From: JBCAWW01 sp039024315
Lineage (GTDB): Bacteria; Bacteroidota; Bacteroidia; J057
NCBI GenBank assembly: GCA_039024315.1
Contig: JBCCQN010000051.1
Span: 1 to 41,864, forward strand
Direction of reading: 5' to 3'
Length of the DNA stretch: 41,864 bases
Shown one piece after another: positions 33,901-40,406 of the stretch (position 1 is its first letter; each line of letters opens with the position of its first letter). The translations under genes and the position numbers were made by a program. The notes beneath the pieces were generated by a model. It did no database searches, was not told the origin of the DNA, and saw only the letters and a program-made list of their open reading frames with translations.

Positions 33901-34043
33901 TCCCCATCAGGATTAGTGGCCATGGCGGTAACGAACCCCAAAAGGTTCACTAGCATTAGTGTCGAAGACATTAAGATTTTTCGCAAACATTTTTGACCAG
34001 ACGAAAGAGGGGAGTTTGGAAGTAGATTTTGTTGCATAAGCAT
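27984..34043 (-). CDS. 2019-residue T9SS surface protein with repeated SdrD_B-like modules
   Basis: The N-terminal signal sequence has its hydrophobic core at about 25-40. The first 500 residues are a DUF11/uncharacterised beta-rich region. A series of about seven or eight SdrD_B/prealbumin-like modules follows, recognisable by acidic Ca-loop-like strings (LDSNENGILD, DINGDGIRGPLE, DFDGDGQRDPLEKG, DINNNKVMDAGEQG) and a closing DGxYxFxxL. Near the C-terminus is a GEVED domain (WIDFNQDQDFLDQGE, then GGEIEDYSIDF) and an LPVELIAFEAKQ fibronectin-like module. A T9SS sorting region ends in YFIRLSSGHEKRVVKFIIN, but its usual YPNP box reads APSPPKD. Probably a Ca-stabilised surface adhesin or filament. 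Four hairpin elements lie inside (30359, 30668, 31584, 32801). Confidence 0.92.
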   Translation of the reverse strand: MLMQQNLLPNSPLSSGQKCLRKILMSSTLMLVNLLGFVTAMATNPDGDLAIQLLSGANLVVESNANGPELVYLGAKITNNGDNTLTDLSINIGDFDAQTAGVYPARTHAGLNGSLSLKHLGTNSTLSDAFRYIGDLAPGESSVQYWLVEYPQTDQNGTLVSLAEGIEDDLWLEYDVWASAQDAGAALMANTSQKLNFRLEERKADILVNEPNAQNIPPQYADLLQSILGTVDQNSSPAIAGQKLVVPVWNQLGQVKEGFDANEDLLPDFNAFLQPVGRLATFDPSCFRLIHTSGVLLLEDPNANISFVPFNDQIHFLNINRENVSVMALVNYEFMVLGNECESNLSPYQSVANFFEKERFNQNYGHPVGQLKAAQHPFSLQANTLDSVPLGHALPIQYQFGHTSPHDLGVPRIAAGISVHAKIPTGTHYLAGSVTGLQNILFSTDQGATWQTEEPADASLVSDILWLQKSSIPQAEIVELAYQLSIPPDFSGSFVASEAKLQVQGGEALLTTQKIIPIAGNQMLAGQVFADTASIQAYANGQKEANESGLANLKLALYLDSNENGILDATEPLLRTQTTDADGNYQFDALPAATFILAVDTDSSLLKNAWMAPNGSTHKAVSLSAGNLSDFKIALSPLLHLATDLRGPASVIEGGLLRYQLSLQHMFEQTSLSLTAAKWSGFYNPAQLEFVSANPVPTELDIANGRLSWMNMGALHSGQEQTIELVFRPLATSYTQDYLVQLVSKVEAIKLSDQRQFNALTDTLQQLVKPSGSISGYVWNDFSGSVAGWYGSNGFEGTDGFFPQLKLMAYVCEGSSGERLTPANASKLDAGCSTSINAGTWVLLDSVYTQNDGSYHFCALGEGYFYVAVAEASLPAGSTAQGDPDETGVCQNCDARWGNPLDKLADLPLLDASTDYQNINFGFAHAPSLSGQVWQDINGDGIRGPLETGISNFPIELLSNSCIAGVDCPVVNTDTEGRYRFANLADGQAYSISLGTHPLSNQYTFVQTAEADATIDGSIQETINHNQGHHSLDFGFQIQGEASLLVKVQADWNGNLQQDVADEGINGVWVSLYFDADEDGAFDAQLDPLVAASQTNGQGQALFSQLKEGTYFHQVQIQDHSVLGQTQLIGDPDENGANCSTCDAIAKNTIAAGPTNTTAEWYFRPLGDYRIDGLVWQDQNGDKKAQRAIEAPLENISISLAVDLNQDGTFVVLETQSSDLEGAFRFAELINATYQVSVDTQDTDLPQNASGSLFQATNPTQSLATINEGVFSFNSQEGDLLYFGFGPLASVGDIIFWDFDGDGQRDPLEKGIAGVEVCLCIGEVNPCSSANAFMTTTTSDGTDGNAIGSYKFEDLSPGDYTIGVKTHTAPIANATLKASPAAFGSTCQGSCESQYHFEIPNGREINGIDFGYEAKGVMGGVVWLDINNNKVMDAGEQGLANQTIALIPPSRVDIGGGRGRAVIKTTNENGEYNFNGLPDGFYRLSAKAPVGYVLTNDGDGDINGLAYIYIRSGKVIAIGRTYCNDCDMEANVGLRVGGYYSINGKVCIDDPSIDGSCDNASLDQGLEGLSVILTNSDGTYLGMGETDADGNYSFTNLNAGTYNVSLLQDRFPLDVATLSTDVSQSVASQILSNSEQTTLQLVLGSASLNGVDFAFDLSVAFDLGNLPMSYYERTGFAYHIIDDNNHHFLGQQVVSEAVNLSTTIGYVADGNAVTNNLDDGVSFLELSSWQDGTLAQGKGGGIQIDASATGWLVGWIDFNQDQDFLDQGEMIVNQVANAGSNVYTFDIPVGTSLDQTYFSRFRFFESEPEMALVAFSGGAVGGEIEDYSIDFSSLPVELIAFEAKQGEQSVELAWTTASEENTHSFAVERSIDGLLFNNIAQVAAAGNTTDLQFYDWQDQSIANLDFPKIYYRLKMIDLDGSYTYSQIESVLLTQASDFSLMLAPSPPKDMLKVEFTADPKQAAELTVVNSLGQIMWSENLMPEPGVNYWQHPVGEYLHGVYFIRLSSGHEKRVVKFIIN
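30359..30377 (-). repeat. GCGTTC hairpin, 7-bp stem GTTCCGC/GCGGAAC, loop GAA/TTC
   Basis: The longest stem of the family inside a gene, encoding GAFRFAEL in the large T9SS gene (sense). Confidence 0.65.
30668..30682 (-). repeat. GCGTTC hairpin, stem TCTG/CAGA, loop GGA
   Basis: The stem begins one base inside the head. Sense in the large T9SS gene. Confidence 0.5.
31584..31602 (+). repeat. TAAGCGTTC hairpin, stem CTCC/GGAG, loop GGA
   Basis: Exact nine-base head at 31584-31592. Antisense in the large T9SS gene; the coding strand reads SSGERLTP there. Confidence 0.65.
32801..32818 (-). repeat. GCGTTC hairpin, stem CCGC/GCGG, five-base loop
   Basis: Same stem as the 166 and 18984 copies but with loop GAATA. 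Sense in the large T9SS gene. Confidence 0.5.
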
Positions 34044-34434
34044 GGAGAACGAAATTCAACAAATGCAAATTTGTCCAAACGATAGGATTTTTTCATGATT
34101 ATTTATTACGAAATATTGCACCAATATCATAAAAACTAACGCTTCCCAAGCGTGAGCCTCTTGGTTGCTACGAAGCTTCAAAGCGTCACCTAAAGCGATG
34201 CAAAACGGCTCTAAACCACCGATTGAGTTCAATCGACATATTTATGAGCTGAACGTATAATTTTACATTCTTATCGGTCGTTATGCTAGCAATAGTATTT
34301 TTATCAGCCGTGTATTCCAGCCAACAAAGCGTTTATTTAGTCGTAAAATAGGTGTAAATGATGAAAGGATTCACCGCATTTTGAAAGGAATATTGGCTTG
34401 ATAATTGTCTCTTTTGATACAAATCCTAACCTAC
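34044..34434. other. 391-bp divergent spacer
   Basis: Separates the large T9SS gene from the NlpC/P60 gene; both promoters should be here, yet no clean TAnnTTTG with a spaced TTG was found for either. A palindrome, CGATTGA-GT-TCAATCG, lies at 34220-34235 and could be an operator. The sequence is AT-rich and holds no plausible gene. Confidence 0.55.
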
Positions 34435-34998
34435 ATGAAAAAACTTGCTTATTCCCTAATTTTGCTTAGTTGTATGTTGAGTATGGTGGCTTGTAGCCCT
34501 AGCAAGCAAGCCCGTAAATACGATTATTTGACTCGTGAAAGAGACGGAGGTAGTGTCACTAGCTCCTCCAATCCCAATAAAACGACGCCTCCTAGCAAAA
34601 GGAACATAAAAGGCAAAATGGACATTCAAAAAGTCGTTGCCGAAGCCCAAAGCTATATTGGCACTCCTTACAAATATGGCGGCACCACCAAAAGAGGCAT
34701 GGATTGCTCCGGCTTAGTATTTACTTCCTATCAGGTGATAGATAGAGACTTACCAAGGACAGCGGCCCAATTAGCGCAAAGTGGCACCAAGGTCCGGCGG
34801 AATGATTTACGCCCCGGAGATTTGGTTTTTTTCAACGCCAAAGGCAATGGGACTAAAATTAACCATGTCGGTATGGTAGTTAGTGTCAGGGGGAAAGATG
34901 TAAGATTTATCCACTCAACTACTAGCAGAGGGGTAAGAGAAGACTCACTCAACGAAGGTTATTGGTCTAGTAGATTTCGGAAGGCGGTCCGTGTATAG
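34435..34998 (+). CDS. NlpC/P60 (C40) family lipoprotein, probable peptidoglycan endopeptidase
   Basis: 187 residues from the ATG at 34435. Lipoprotein signal with lipobox MVAC (Cys 20), a 40-residue Ser/Thr/Pro linker, then an NlpC/P60 domain (about 65-187). The catalytic Cys 91 is in RGMDCSGLV, His 144 in INHVGMVV and the third residue is His 160 in FIHST, the normal triad. It should cleave D-Glu-diaminopimelate-type bonds in cell-wall peptides at the periplasmic side of a membrane. The longer frame from 34405 adds residues before the signal peptide and is rejected. Confidence 0.93.
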   Translation: MKKLAYSLILLSCMLSMVACSPSKQARKYDYLTRERDGGSVTSSSNPNKTTPPSKRNIKGKMDIQKVVAEAQSYIGTPYKYGGTTKRGMDCSGLVFTSYQVIDRDLPRTAAQLAQSGTKVRRNDLRPGDLVFFNAKGNGTKINHVGMVVSVRGKDVRFIHSTTSRGVREDSLNEGYWSSRFRKAVRV

Positions 34999-35012
34999 AA
35001 GATATTGATGAC

Positions 35013-35048
35013 AAAAAAAACGTTCTGCTTAGGCAGAACGTTTTTTTT
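35013..35048. terminator. strong bidirectional terminator
   Basis: AACGTTCTGC-TTAG-GCAGAACGTT flanked by runs of A on the left and T on the right. It serves both the C40 gene (+) and the convergent MarR gene (-). The stem core CGTTCTGC/GCAGAACG resembles the hairpin family, but the loop and long stem set it apart. Confidence 0.93.
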
Positions 35049-35070
35049 TGCAAGGTTTTTCGCGATTAGA

Positions 35071-35523
35071 TTAATACCCAGGAAGACTGACCTTTGATAT
35101 TTTTTCAAGGCCATCAACCAAGATACCGAATTGATCTTCTTGCATAACTTGTTTCATGCGAGTAGATAATTCTCTCAAAAACTCAGCGTAGTCAGTAAGG
35201 AGTTTTTTGCCCTTAGTGGAGATGTGAACATAGATCGAACGGCGATCAGTCTTTGAGTTTACTCTTTTTACCAACCTTTGTGCTTCTAGGCGGTCGATAA
35301 TATTGGTGAGATTACTCAGTTTGACACGCACTCTTTCGCCAATGTCCTTCATCTTTTTGTCCCCTTCAGCTTCCAACAGTTTTAAAATGTCGATTTCTAC
35401 TGCGGAAACTTTAAAACGCTTTTGCACAATCTCCTGATGTTTTTGGATCACGTCGCTCAGCTGAAACAGACTCTGCTCTAGTCTAGCAAGTTTATCTGCT
35501 TTGGAGTCGTGGTTTTCATGCAT
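35071..35523 (-). CDS. MarR family transcriptional regulator
   Basis: 150 residues: dimerisation helices at both ends and a winged helix in the middle (recognition helix around RVRVKLSNLTNIIDRLEAQ, wing SKTDRRSIYVHIST). The basic wing with Asp-Arg-Arg is typical of MarR/SlyA proteins, which are usually repressors responsive to small phenolics or oxidants. The gene is single. No inverted operator was recognised in the AT-rich 228-bp spacer upstream, so the target is unknown. Confidence 0.92.
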   Translation of the reverse strand: MHENHDSKADKLARLEQSLFQLSDVIQKHQEIVQKRFKVSAVEIDILKLLEAEGDKKMKDIGERVRVKLSNLTNIIDRLEAQRLVKRVNSKTDRRSIYVHISTKGKKLLTDYAEFLRELSTRMKQVMQEDQFGILVDGLEKISKVSLPGY

Positions 35524-35751
35524 AATTATGGGGAGTTAAACATGGAAATAATAAGGATTCACAATTTACACGCTTGGACTATTTTGCTACGAATCGCCCA
35601 ACATTGCTACTTGCAAATCTTTCACAGAAACTTTTATATAAAAAGTTGTTTAGTTAAGAACGAAAATAATATGATGTAAGAATCATTACAAATGAAGCAC
35701 AATTATTTCAAAAACGCAAACAGCGAAAGTTATTAGGAGGAAAATCTTTCC

Positions 35752-37577
35752 TCAATAAATTATTCTCGTATTAAATATTTCCTGAAGCTTGTTTAGCGCA
35801 GGGTTTTTTTCGCCCATTACTTTGAGCTTATCCTCAGGACTATAGGGTATACTTTCTTCAGGACGTTTCAAGTTATCGTCAACTACGATTTTTAGAAACA
35901 AATCTTTTATGCCCGTTTTGGTTCTTAAGTAAGGAAGAAGGTTTTTTTCCTTCTCAATCATTTGTAATGACAACTGATTTCCCACCTTATAATGCCAACA
36001 GTTATGCTCTAGACGCGATTCTCCATGTTCTAAAGCACTAGCAAAATTCATTTTACCTCCTGCTTTGAGCTGGTCAACAAAGCTGGTTAAAATGGTCTGA
36101 AACTGTTCAAAAGAAAGGTTAACAGCAGGGTTAATCGCATAGGTTTTAGGCTCTTCGTCTTGCTCTTTTTGAGGCTGCTGTTGCTTACGCTTTTCGACTA
36201 CTTTTTGCAGAGCGTTAAGATCACCCAATCCTTTGAGCCCAGTACCTCTAAATCTCGGTTTTTCAGAATTATTTGCAGGTATCGGACTAGTTTTTTTACT
36301 AGTATCCGCCACGGCCTCAGCAATTGGCTTAGCATTTTGAGGCGTAGCATTTGGCGGCGGAGTATCAGTTTTTGGAGGAGGAGTTGTAAAATTATTGGCC
36401 GTAGTTATGGGAGTACTAGGCGTGTTCAGGCTTTTTTTTTTACTAGCTCAGCCGCACCGTTTCCATTAGCAGCAACCCGTACAGCGGAGGCGATATGGGC
36501 AAGTTTGATCAACACCAATTCAACCACCAAACGAGGATGAGTGGCGGTCTTACTTTTTTGCTCTGCTTCGCTACAAAGATGAAAGGCGTTGAGCAAAATG
36601 GTAGCATCAATCTCCTTGCTTTGTTGAAGATATCGCTCTTTTACATTTTCAGAGCTTTCGATTAGCTCAACAGTTTTAGGCTCTCTTGCTACCAGTAGGT
36701 TGCGGAAGTGTTCGGTAAGGCCGACAATAAAATCCTTGGCCTCAAATCCCTTCTCGATAATCTCATTTAGCGCTAATAACAAGCCACTGTGATCTTGGGC
36801 CTGGATCAGCTCCACCGCTTTGAAATAGTAGTCGTAATCAAGAATGTTGAGATTTTGCAGAACTGAAGCAAAAGTCAATTTACCTCCTGAAAAGCTCACC
36901 AATTGGTCATACAAGCTTAGCCCGTCTCGCAGAGCGCCATCTGCTTTGAGCGAAATCTGCTGTAAGGCCGAATATTCATATTCGATTTCCTCAGCTTTGG
37001 AGATGTATTCCAAATGCTTAGCAATATCATCGACCTTGATGCGACGGAAATCATGCTTTTGACAGCGAGAGAGAATTGTAGGCAGGATCTTATGACGCTC
37101 CGTGGTCGCCAGGATAAACAATACGTGAGGCGGTGGCTCCTCCAAGGTCTTCAAAAAGGCATTGAAGGCAGCTTGAGAAAGCATGTGTACCTCATCAATG
37201 ATATAGACACTCTTTGCTCCGTTGACTGGAACGTAACGGGTCTGCTCAATAAGGTTGCGAATATCATCTACGCTATTATTTGAAGCGGCATCAAGCTCGT
37301 GAATATTGAGACTTTTGCCTTGATTATAAGCATTACATGACTCACACTCATTGCAAGGCTCTCCATCCTCTCGGAGATTTTGGCAATTAATCGCCTTAGC
37401 CAGAATCCGCGCACAAGTCGTCTTCCCTACCCCACGCGGGCCGGAAAACAAAAATGCATGTGCTAATTGATCCAGCAGTATCGCACTACGTAGGGTGTTG
37501 GTGATGTGGCTTTGGCCAACCACTGAGGCAAAAGTGCCAGGACGATACTTACGGGCTGAGACGATATAGTTGCTCAT
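35752..37577 (-). CDS. dnaX: DNA polymerase III tau subunit, made by slippage/frameshift in dnaX
   Basis: The full-length product needs a one-base backward shift at a run of ten A (coding strand; 36432-36441). Up to there it is the gamma frame (382 residues). After the shift it reads SLNTPSTPITT, a Pro/Thr-rich linker without stops, and then 35752-36312 (PRFRGTGLKGLGDLNAL, VNLSFEQFQTILTSF, NPALNKLQEIF near the end). This is the C-terminal domain usual for Bacteroidota DnaX, giving about 608 residues. Tau joins the clamp loader to the polymerase and helicase. No Shine-Dalgarno or strong downstream stem was seen, so transcriptional slippage as in Thermus is favoured over ribosomal frameshifting. 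A homopolymer read error is the alternative. Confidence 0.8.
36426..37577 (-). CDS. dnaX: DNA polymerase III gamma subunit (zero-frame product of dnaX)
   Basis: 383 residues. Clamp-loader AAA+ ATPase: Walker A SGPRGVGKTT, zinc-binding Cys cluster (CQN..PCNECESC), Walker B-like YIIDEVHMLS, sensor 1 LATTE and the SRC motif (SRCQKHDF), followed by the helical lid and the oligomerisation collar to about 365. Translation without slippage ends at TGA two codons after the A10 run (VKKKA-stop). Losing the C-terminal polymerase-binding part is what distinguishes gamma from tau. A TAGCTTTG box (minus strand, 37582-37589) lies 5 bp before the ATG, which would make a leaderless or nearly leaderless mRNA. 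Confidence 0.9.
   Translation of the reverse strand: MSNYIVSARKYRPGTFASVVGQSHITNTLRSAILLDQLAHAFLFSGPRGVGKTTCARILAKAINCQNLREDGEPCNECESCNAYNQGKSLNIHELDAASNNSVDDIRNLIEQTRYVPVNGAKSVYIIDEVHMLSQAAFNAFLKTLEEPPPHVLFILATTERHKILPTILSRCQKHDFRRIKVDDIAKHLEYISKAEEIEYEYSALQQISLKADGALRDGLSLYDQLVSFSGGKLTFASVLQNLNILDYDYYFKAVELIQAQDHSGLLLALNEIIEKGFEAKDFIVGLTEHFRNLLVAREPKTVELIESSENVKERYLQQSKEIDATILLNAFHLCSEAEQKSKTATHPRLVVELVLIKLAHIASAVRVAANGNGAAELVKKKA
36432..36441 (-). promoter_or_regulatory. A10 slippage site in dnaX
   Basis: Ten consecutive A on the coding strand. Frame zero stops six bases later; a shift of -1 opens the tau tail. No other homopolymer of this length was noticed inside a gene of the window. 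Confidence 0.75.
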
Positions 37578-37581
37578 AGGG

Positions 37582-37589
37582 CAAAGCTA
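37582..37589 (-). promoter_or_regulatory. candidate -7 box of the dnaX promoter
   Basis: On the minus strand it reads TAGCTTTG, fitting TAnnTTTG. The position predicts a start of transcription at or next to the dnaX ATG. No matching upstream TTG was seen at 17-20 bp, so support is partial. Confidence 0.35.
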
Positions 37590-37706
37590 CAAAAATTTAG
37601 CATGTATGGAAGCTAAGATTTTACCGGCATTACCTTGATTTAGAACCCAACATTATTGCAAGCCGTAAATGGGAATCGTAAATTAGCGCGCTGAAAATAA
37701 ATAATC

Positions 37707-39662
37707 ATGTCAGAACAAATTCAGATTAGCCTACCCGACGGATCCACTCGCTCCTATGGAAAAGGGACAACTGGGATGGAAGTCGCTCGCGACATATCCG
37801 AAGGTTTGGCTCGTAATGCCCTGTCTATCAAGTTTAACGGTGAAGTACGCGACCTTAATCGTCCATTAGAAACGAATGGAACAGCAGCGATTCTCACGTG
37901 GCGCGATGAAGAAGGCAAAGCGACGTTCTGGCATTCTTCTGCGCACATTCTGGCTGAGGCCGTCGAAGCGCTTTATCCAGGCGTTAAGCTTGGTATCGGG
38001 CCAGCGATTGAGCGAGGCTTCTATTACGATATTGATTTTGGCGACTATGAGTTTGGGGCTCACGATTTTGCCAAGATTGAGAAGAAGTTTATTGAGCTAG
38101 CTCGTTCAGGTGAAACTTTTGAACGTAGAGACGTTAGTAAAGCTGAAGCCGCCAAGCATTATGCCGATAAAGGCAATGAGTATAAGGTGGAACTGATCGA
38201 AGGATTGGAGGATGGAAATATTACACTTTACCATTCTGGCAATTTCACTGACCTCTGTAGAGGACCACATATTCCTAATTCCAAAGTAATTAAGGCTGTA
38301 AAAATCCTTAGTACTGCCGGAGCTTACTGGAGAGGGGATGAAAACAATCCTCAAATGACCCGCCTTTACGCAATTTCTTTTCCGAAGAAATCAGAACTCA
38401 ACGAGTATCTCGAGATGCTCGAAGAAGCGAAAAAGCGTGATCACCGCAAGATTGGAAAAGAGCTAGAGCTTTTCACTTTTTCTGAGACCGTAGGCATGGG
38501 GCTTCCCTTGTGGCTCCCAAAAGGCACTCAGCTGCGCGAAACGCTCGTTGACTTCCTCAAGAAGCTACAAGAAGAAGACGGTTACCAACAAGTGATGACC
38601 CCTCACATTGGCAAGAAAGAACTTTACGTAACCTCTGGACATTATGAGAAGTATGGTAAGGATTCATTTCAGCCTATCAGTACTCCTCATGAAGGCGAAG
38701 AGTTTTTGCTCAAACCCATGAATTGTCCTCACCATTGTGAGATCTACAAAAATCGTCCCCGCTCCTATCGTGATCTTCCGATACGCTTAGCTGAGTTCGG
38801 AACGGTATATCGCTACGAGCAAAGTGGGGAGCTACATGGCTTGACTCGAGTAAGGGGCTTTACCCAAGATGATGCCCATATCTTCTGTCGTCAAGATCAG
38901 GTCAAGGACGAGTTTAAGAAGGTGATTGACATCGTGCTTTACATCTTTAAGGTGCTTGACTTTAAAGAATTCAAAGCACAAATCTCCTTACGCGATCCGC
39001 AAAATCCTGACAAATACTTTGGTAGTCAGGAACAATGGGATGCCGCTGAGCAAGCAATTATTGAAGCAGCAGCAGAGAAAGGCCTAGAAACCGTTACCGA
39101 GTTGGGCGAAGCAGCCTTCTATGGTCCTAAATTGGACTTTATGGTTCGTGATGCCTTACGTCGTGAGTGGCAGCTGGGTACCATTCAGCTTGACTATCAG
39201 CTACCTGACCGCTTTGAATTAGAATATACAGGTGCTGATGATAAGCCGCATCGTCCGGTGATGATTCACCGTGCACCATTTGGTTCTTTAGAGCGATTTG
39301 TAGCGGTGTTGATCGAGCATACTGCGGGAGATTTCCCACTTTGGTTAGCCCCCACTCAAGCAATTTTATTGCCGATTAGTGATCGTTTCAACGGCTACGC
39401 CGAACGCGTCCAGAAACAGCTAGCAAAGGCTGGATATAGAGCAGAGATTGACGGTAGGGCCGAAAAAATCGGCCGTAAAATTCGCGATGCAGAGATCGGC
39501 AAATACCCATACATGCTCATCGTGGGGGAAAAAGAAGTTACAGAAGGCACGGTTTCTGTTAGAAAAAGAAAGGAAGGCGATTTGGGAAGCATGACAATAG
39601 ATGGTTACATTGCCCACTTGAAACAGGCGATAAGCGACTTATTAGCCCCAGAAATGGCCTAG
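37707..39662 (+). CDS. thrS: threonyl-tRNA synthetase
   Basis: 651 residues with the full domain order: TGS domain (1-65), editing domain with the HSSAHIL zinc-type motif and HSGNFTDLCRGPH (about 75-230), class II catalytic core and anticodon-binding domain (about 545-651). Core motifs: MNCPHHCEIYK (zinc Cys), motif 2 TVYRYEQSGELHGLTRVRGFTQDDAHIF and motif 3 HRAPFGSLERF. It charges tRNA-Thr in the cytosol. ATG 37707 gives a normal N-terminus. infC follows after 106 bp, the common thrS-infC order. No T-box or operator-like tRNA mimic was recognised in the 129-bp upstream spacer. Confidence 0.97.
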   Translation: MSEQIQISLPDGSTRSYGKGTTGMEVARDISEGLARNALSIKFNGEVRDLNRPLETNGTAAILTWRDEEGKATFWHSSAHILAEAVEALYPGVKLGIGPAIERGFYYDIDFGDYEFGAHDFAKIEKKFIELARSGETFERRDVSKAEAAKHYADKGNEYKVELIEGLEDGNITLYHSGNFTDLCRGPHIPNSKVIKAVKILSTAGAYWRGDENNPQMTRLYAISFPKKSELNEYLEMLEEAKKRDHRKIGKELELFTFSETVGMGLPLWLPKGTQLRETLVDFLKKLQEEDGYQQVMTPHIGKKELYVTSGHYEKYGKDSFQPISTPHEGEEFLLKPMNCPHHCEIYKNRPRSYRDLPIRLAEFGTVYRYEQSGELHGLTRVRGFTQDDAHIFCRQDQVKDEFKKVIDIVLYIFKVLDFKEFKAQISLRDPQNPDKYFGSQEQWDAAEQAIIEAAAEKGLETVTELGEAAFYGPKLDFMVRDALRREWQLGTIQLDYQLPDRFELEYTGADDKPHRPVMIHRAPFGSLERFVAVLIEHTAGDFPLWLAPTQAILLPISDRFNGYAERVQKQLAKAGYRAEIDGRAEKIGRKIRDAEIGKYPYMLIVGEKEVTEGTVSVRKRKEGDLGSMTIDGYIAHLKQAISDLLAPEMA

Positions 39663-39768
39663 ATGTAACAAATTTTATCAATAGCGCGTTTGTCTGAGAA
39701 GGATGAATAGTTATATTTATGTGACTGAACATTCGCATTTATCAAAACGAAACATAAAAATTTAAAAT

Positions 39769-40344
39769 TTGGCAAAAAGAGGACCTAGAAGATTCAACCG
39801 AGGTCGTAGGGTAGAAACCAGACCTCACAAAATGAACATGGAAATCCGTGCCCCTGAAGTACGCTTAGTAGGGCTCGGAGAATTTGAAGAAGAACTTGAC
39901 GGCGCCGAAGATGGCGTATATCCTACCAAGGAAGCGATTAAGATGGCCAATGCCCTTGGCCTTGATTTGGTATTGATTGCTGACAGAGCGGTTCCGCCTG
40001 TTTGTAAGATTGTAGAGTACTCCAAGTTTCGCTATGAGCAAAAGAAACGTGAGAAGGCTAATAAAGCGAAGCAACACACAGTAACTCTTAAGGAGATCCG
40101 TTTTGGTCCCAATACCGATGATCACGATTTCAACTTTAAACTTCGCCACGCGCAGAAGTTTTTGGGTGAAGGCAATAAACTAAAGGCATATGTACAGTTT
40201 CGCGGTCGAAACATCATCTATAAAGACCGTGGACGTGACATGCTAGCACGTTTTGCTGAAGAACTCGACGAGATCGGAAAAGTAGAGATGGAGCCACGGA
40301 TGGAAGGCCGTCGTATGATTATGATCATGGCCCCTCGCAAATAG
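39769..40344 (+). CDS. infC: translation initiation factor IF-3
   Basis: 191 residues starting from TTG at 39769, the only possible start in this frame that keeps the N-terminus: the codon two before it is a TAA stop. An internal ATG would remove the basic leader (AKRGPRRFNRGRRVE) but leave the IRAPEVRLVG core. N-domain to about 90 (PPVCKIVEYSKFRYEQ), linker (KKREKANKAKQH), C-domain from KEIRFGPNTDDHD to the end. IF-3 discriminates against non-AUG starts, and infC genes with rare starts are known to self-regulate; TTG here fits that logic. rpmI and rplT do not follow; a terminator does. Confidence 0.95.
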   Translation: MAKRGPRRFNRGRRVETRPHKMNMEIRAPEVRLVGLGEFEEELDGAEDGVYPTKEAIKMANALGLDLVLIADRAVPPVCKIVEYSKFRYEQKKREKANKAKQHTVTLKEIRFGPNTDDHDFNFKLRHAQKFLGEGNKLKAYVQFRGRNIIYKDRGRDMLARFAEELDEIGKVEMEPRMEGRRMIMIMAPRK

Positions 40345-40365
40345 TGAGTGGTAGAAATATAGATT

Positions 40366-40395
40366 GCGGTGTAGCTTTGCTACACCGCTTTTTTT
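40366..40395 (+). terminator. Rho-independent terminator after infC
   Basis: GCGGTGTAGC-TTT-GCTACACCGC, a perfect 10-bp stem, followed by seven T. It ends the thrS-infC unit before any ribosomal protein gene. Confidence 0.95.
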
Positions 40396-40406
40396 GTTGG
40401 CTATAA

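Noticed and set aside
35013..35048. Counting this hairpin as a GCGTTC family member
   Set aside because: It has a ten-base stem with A and T runs and serves convergent genes; an ordinary bidirectional terminator.
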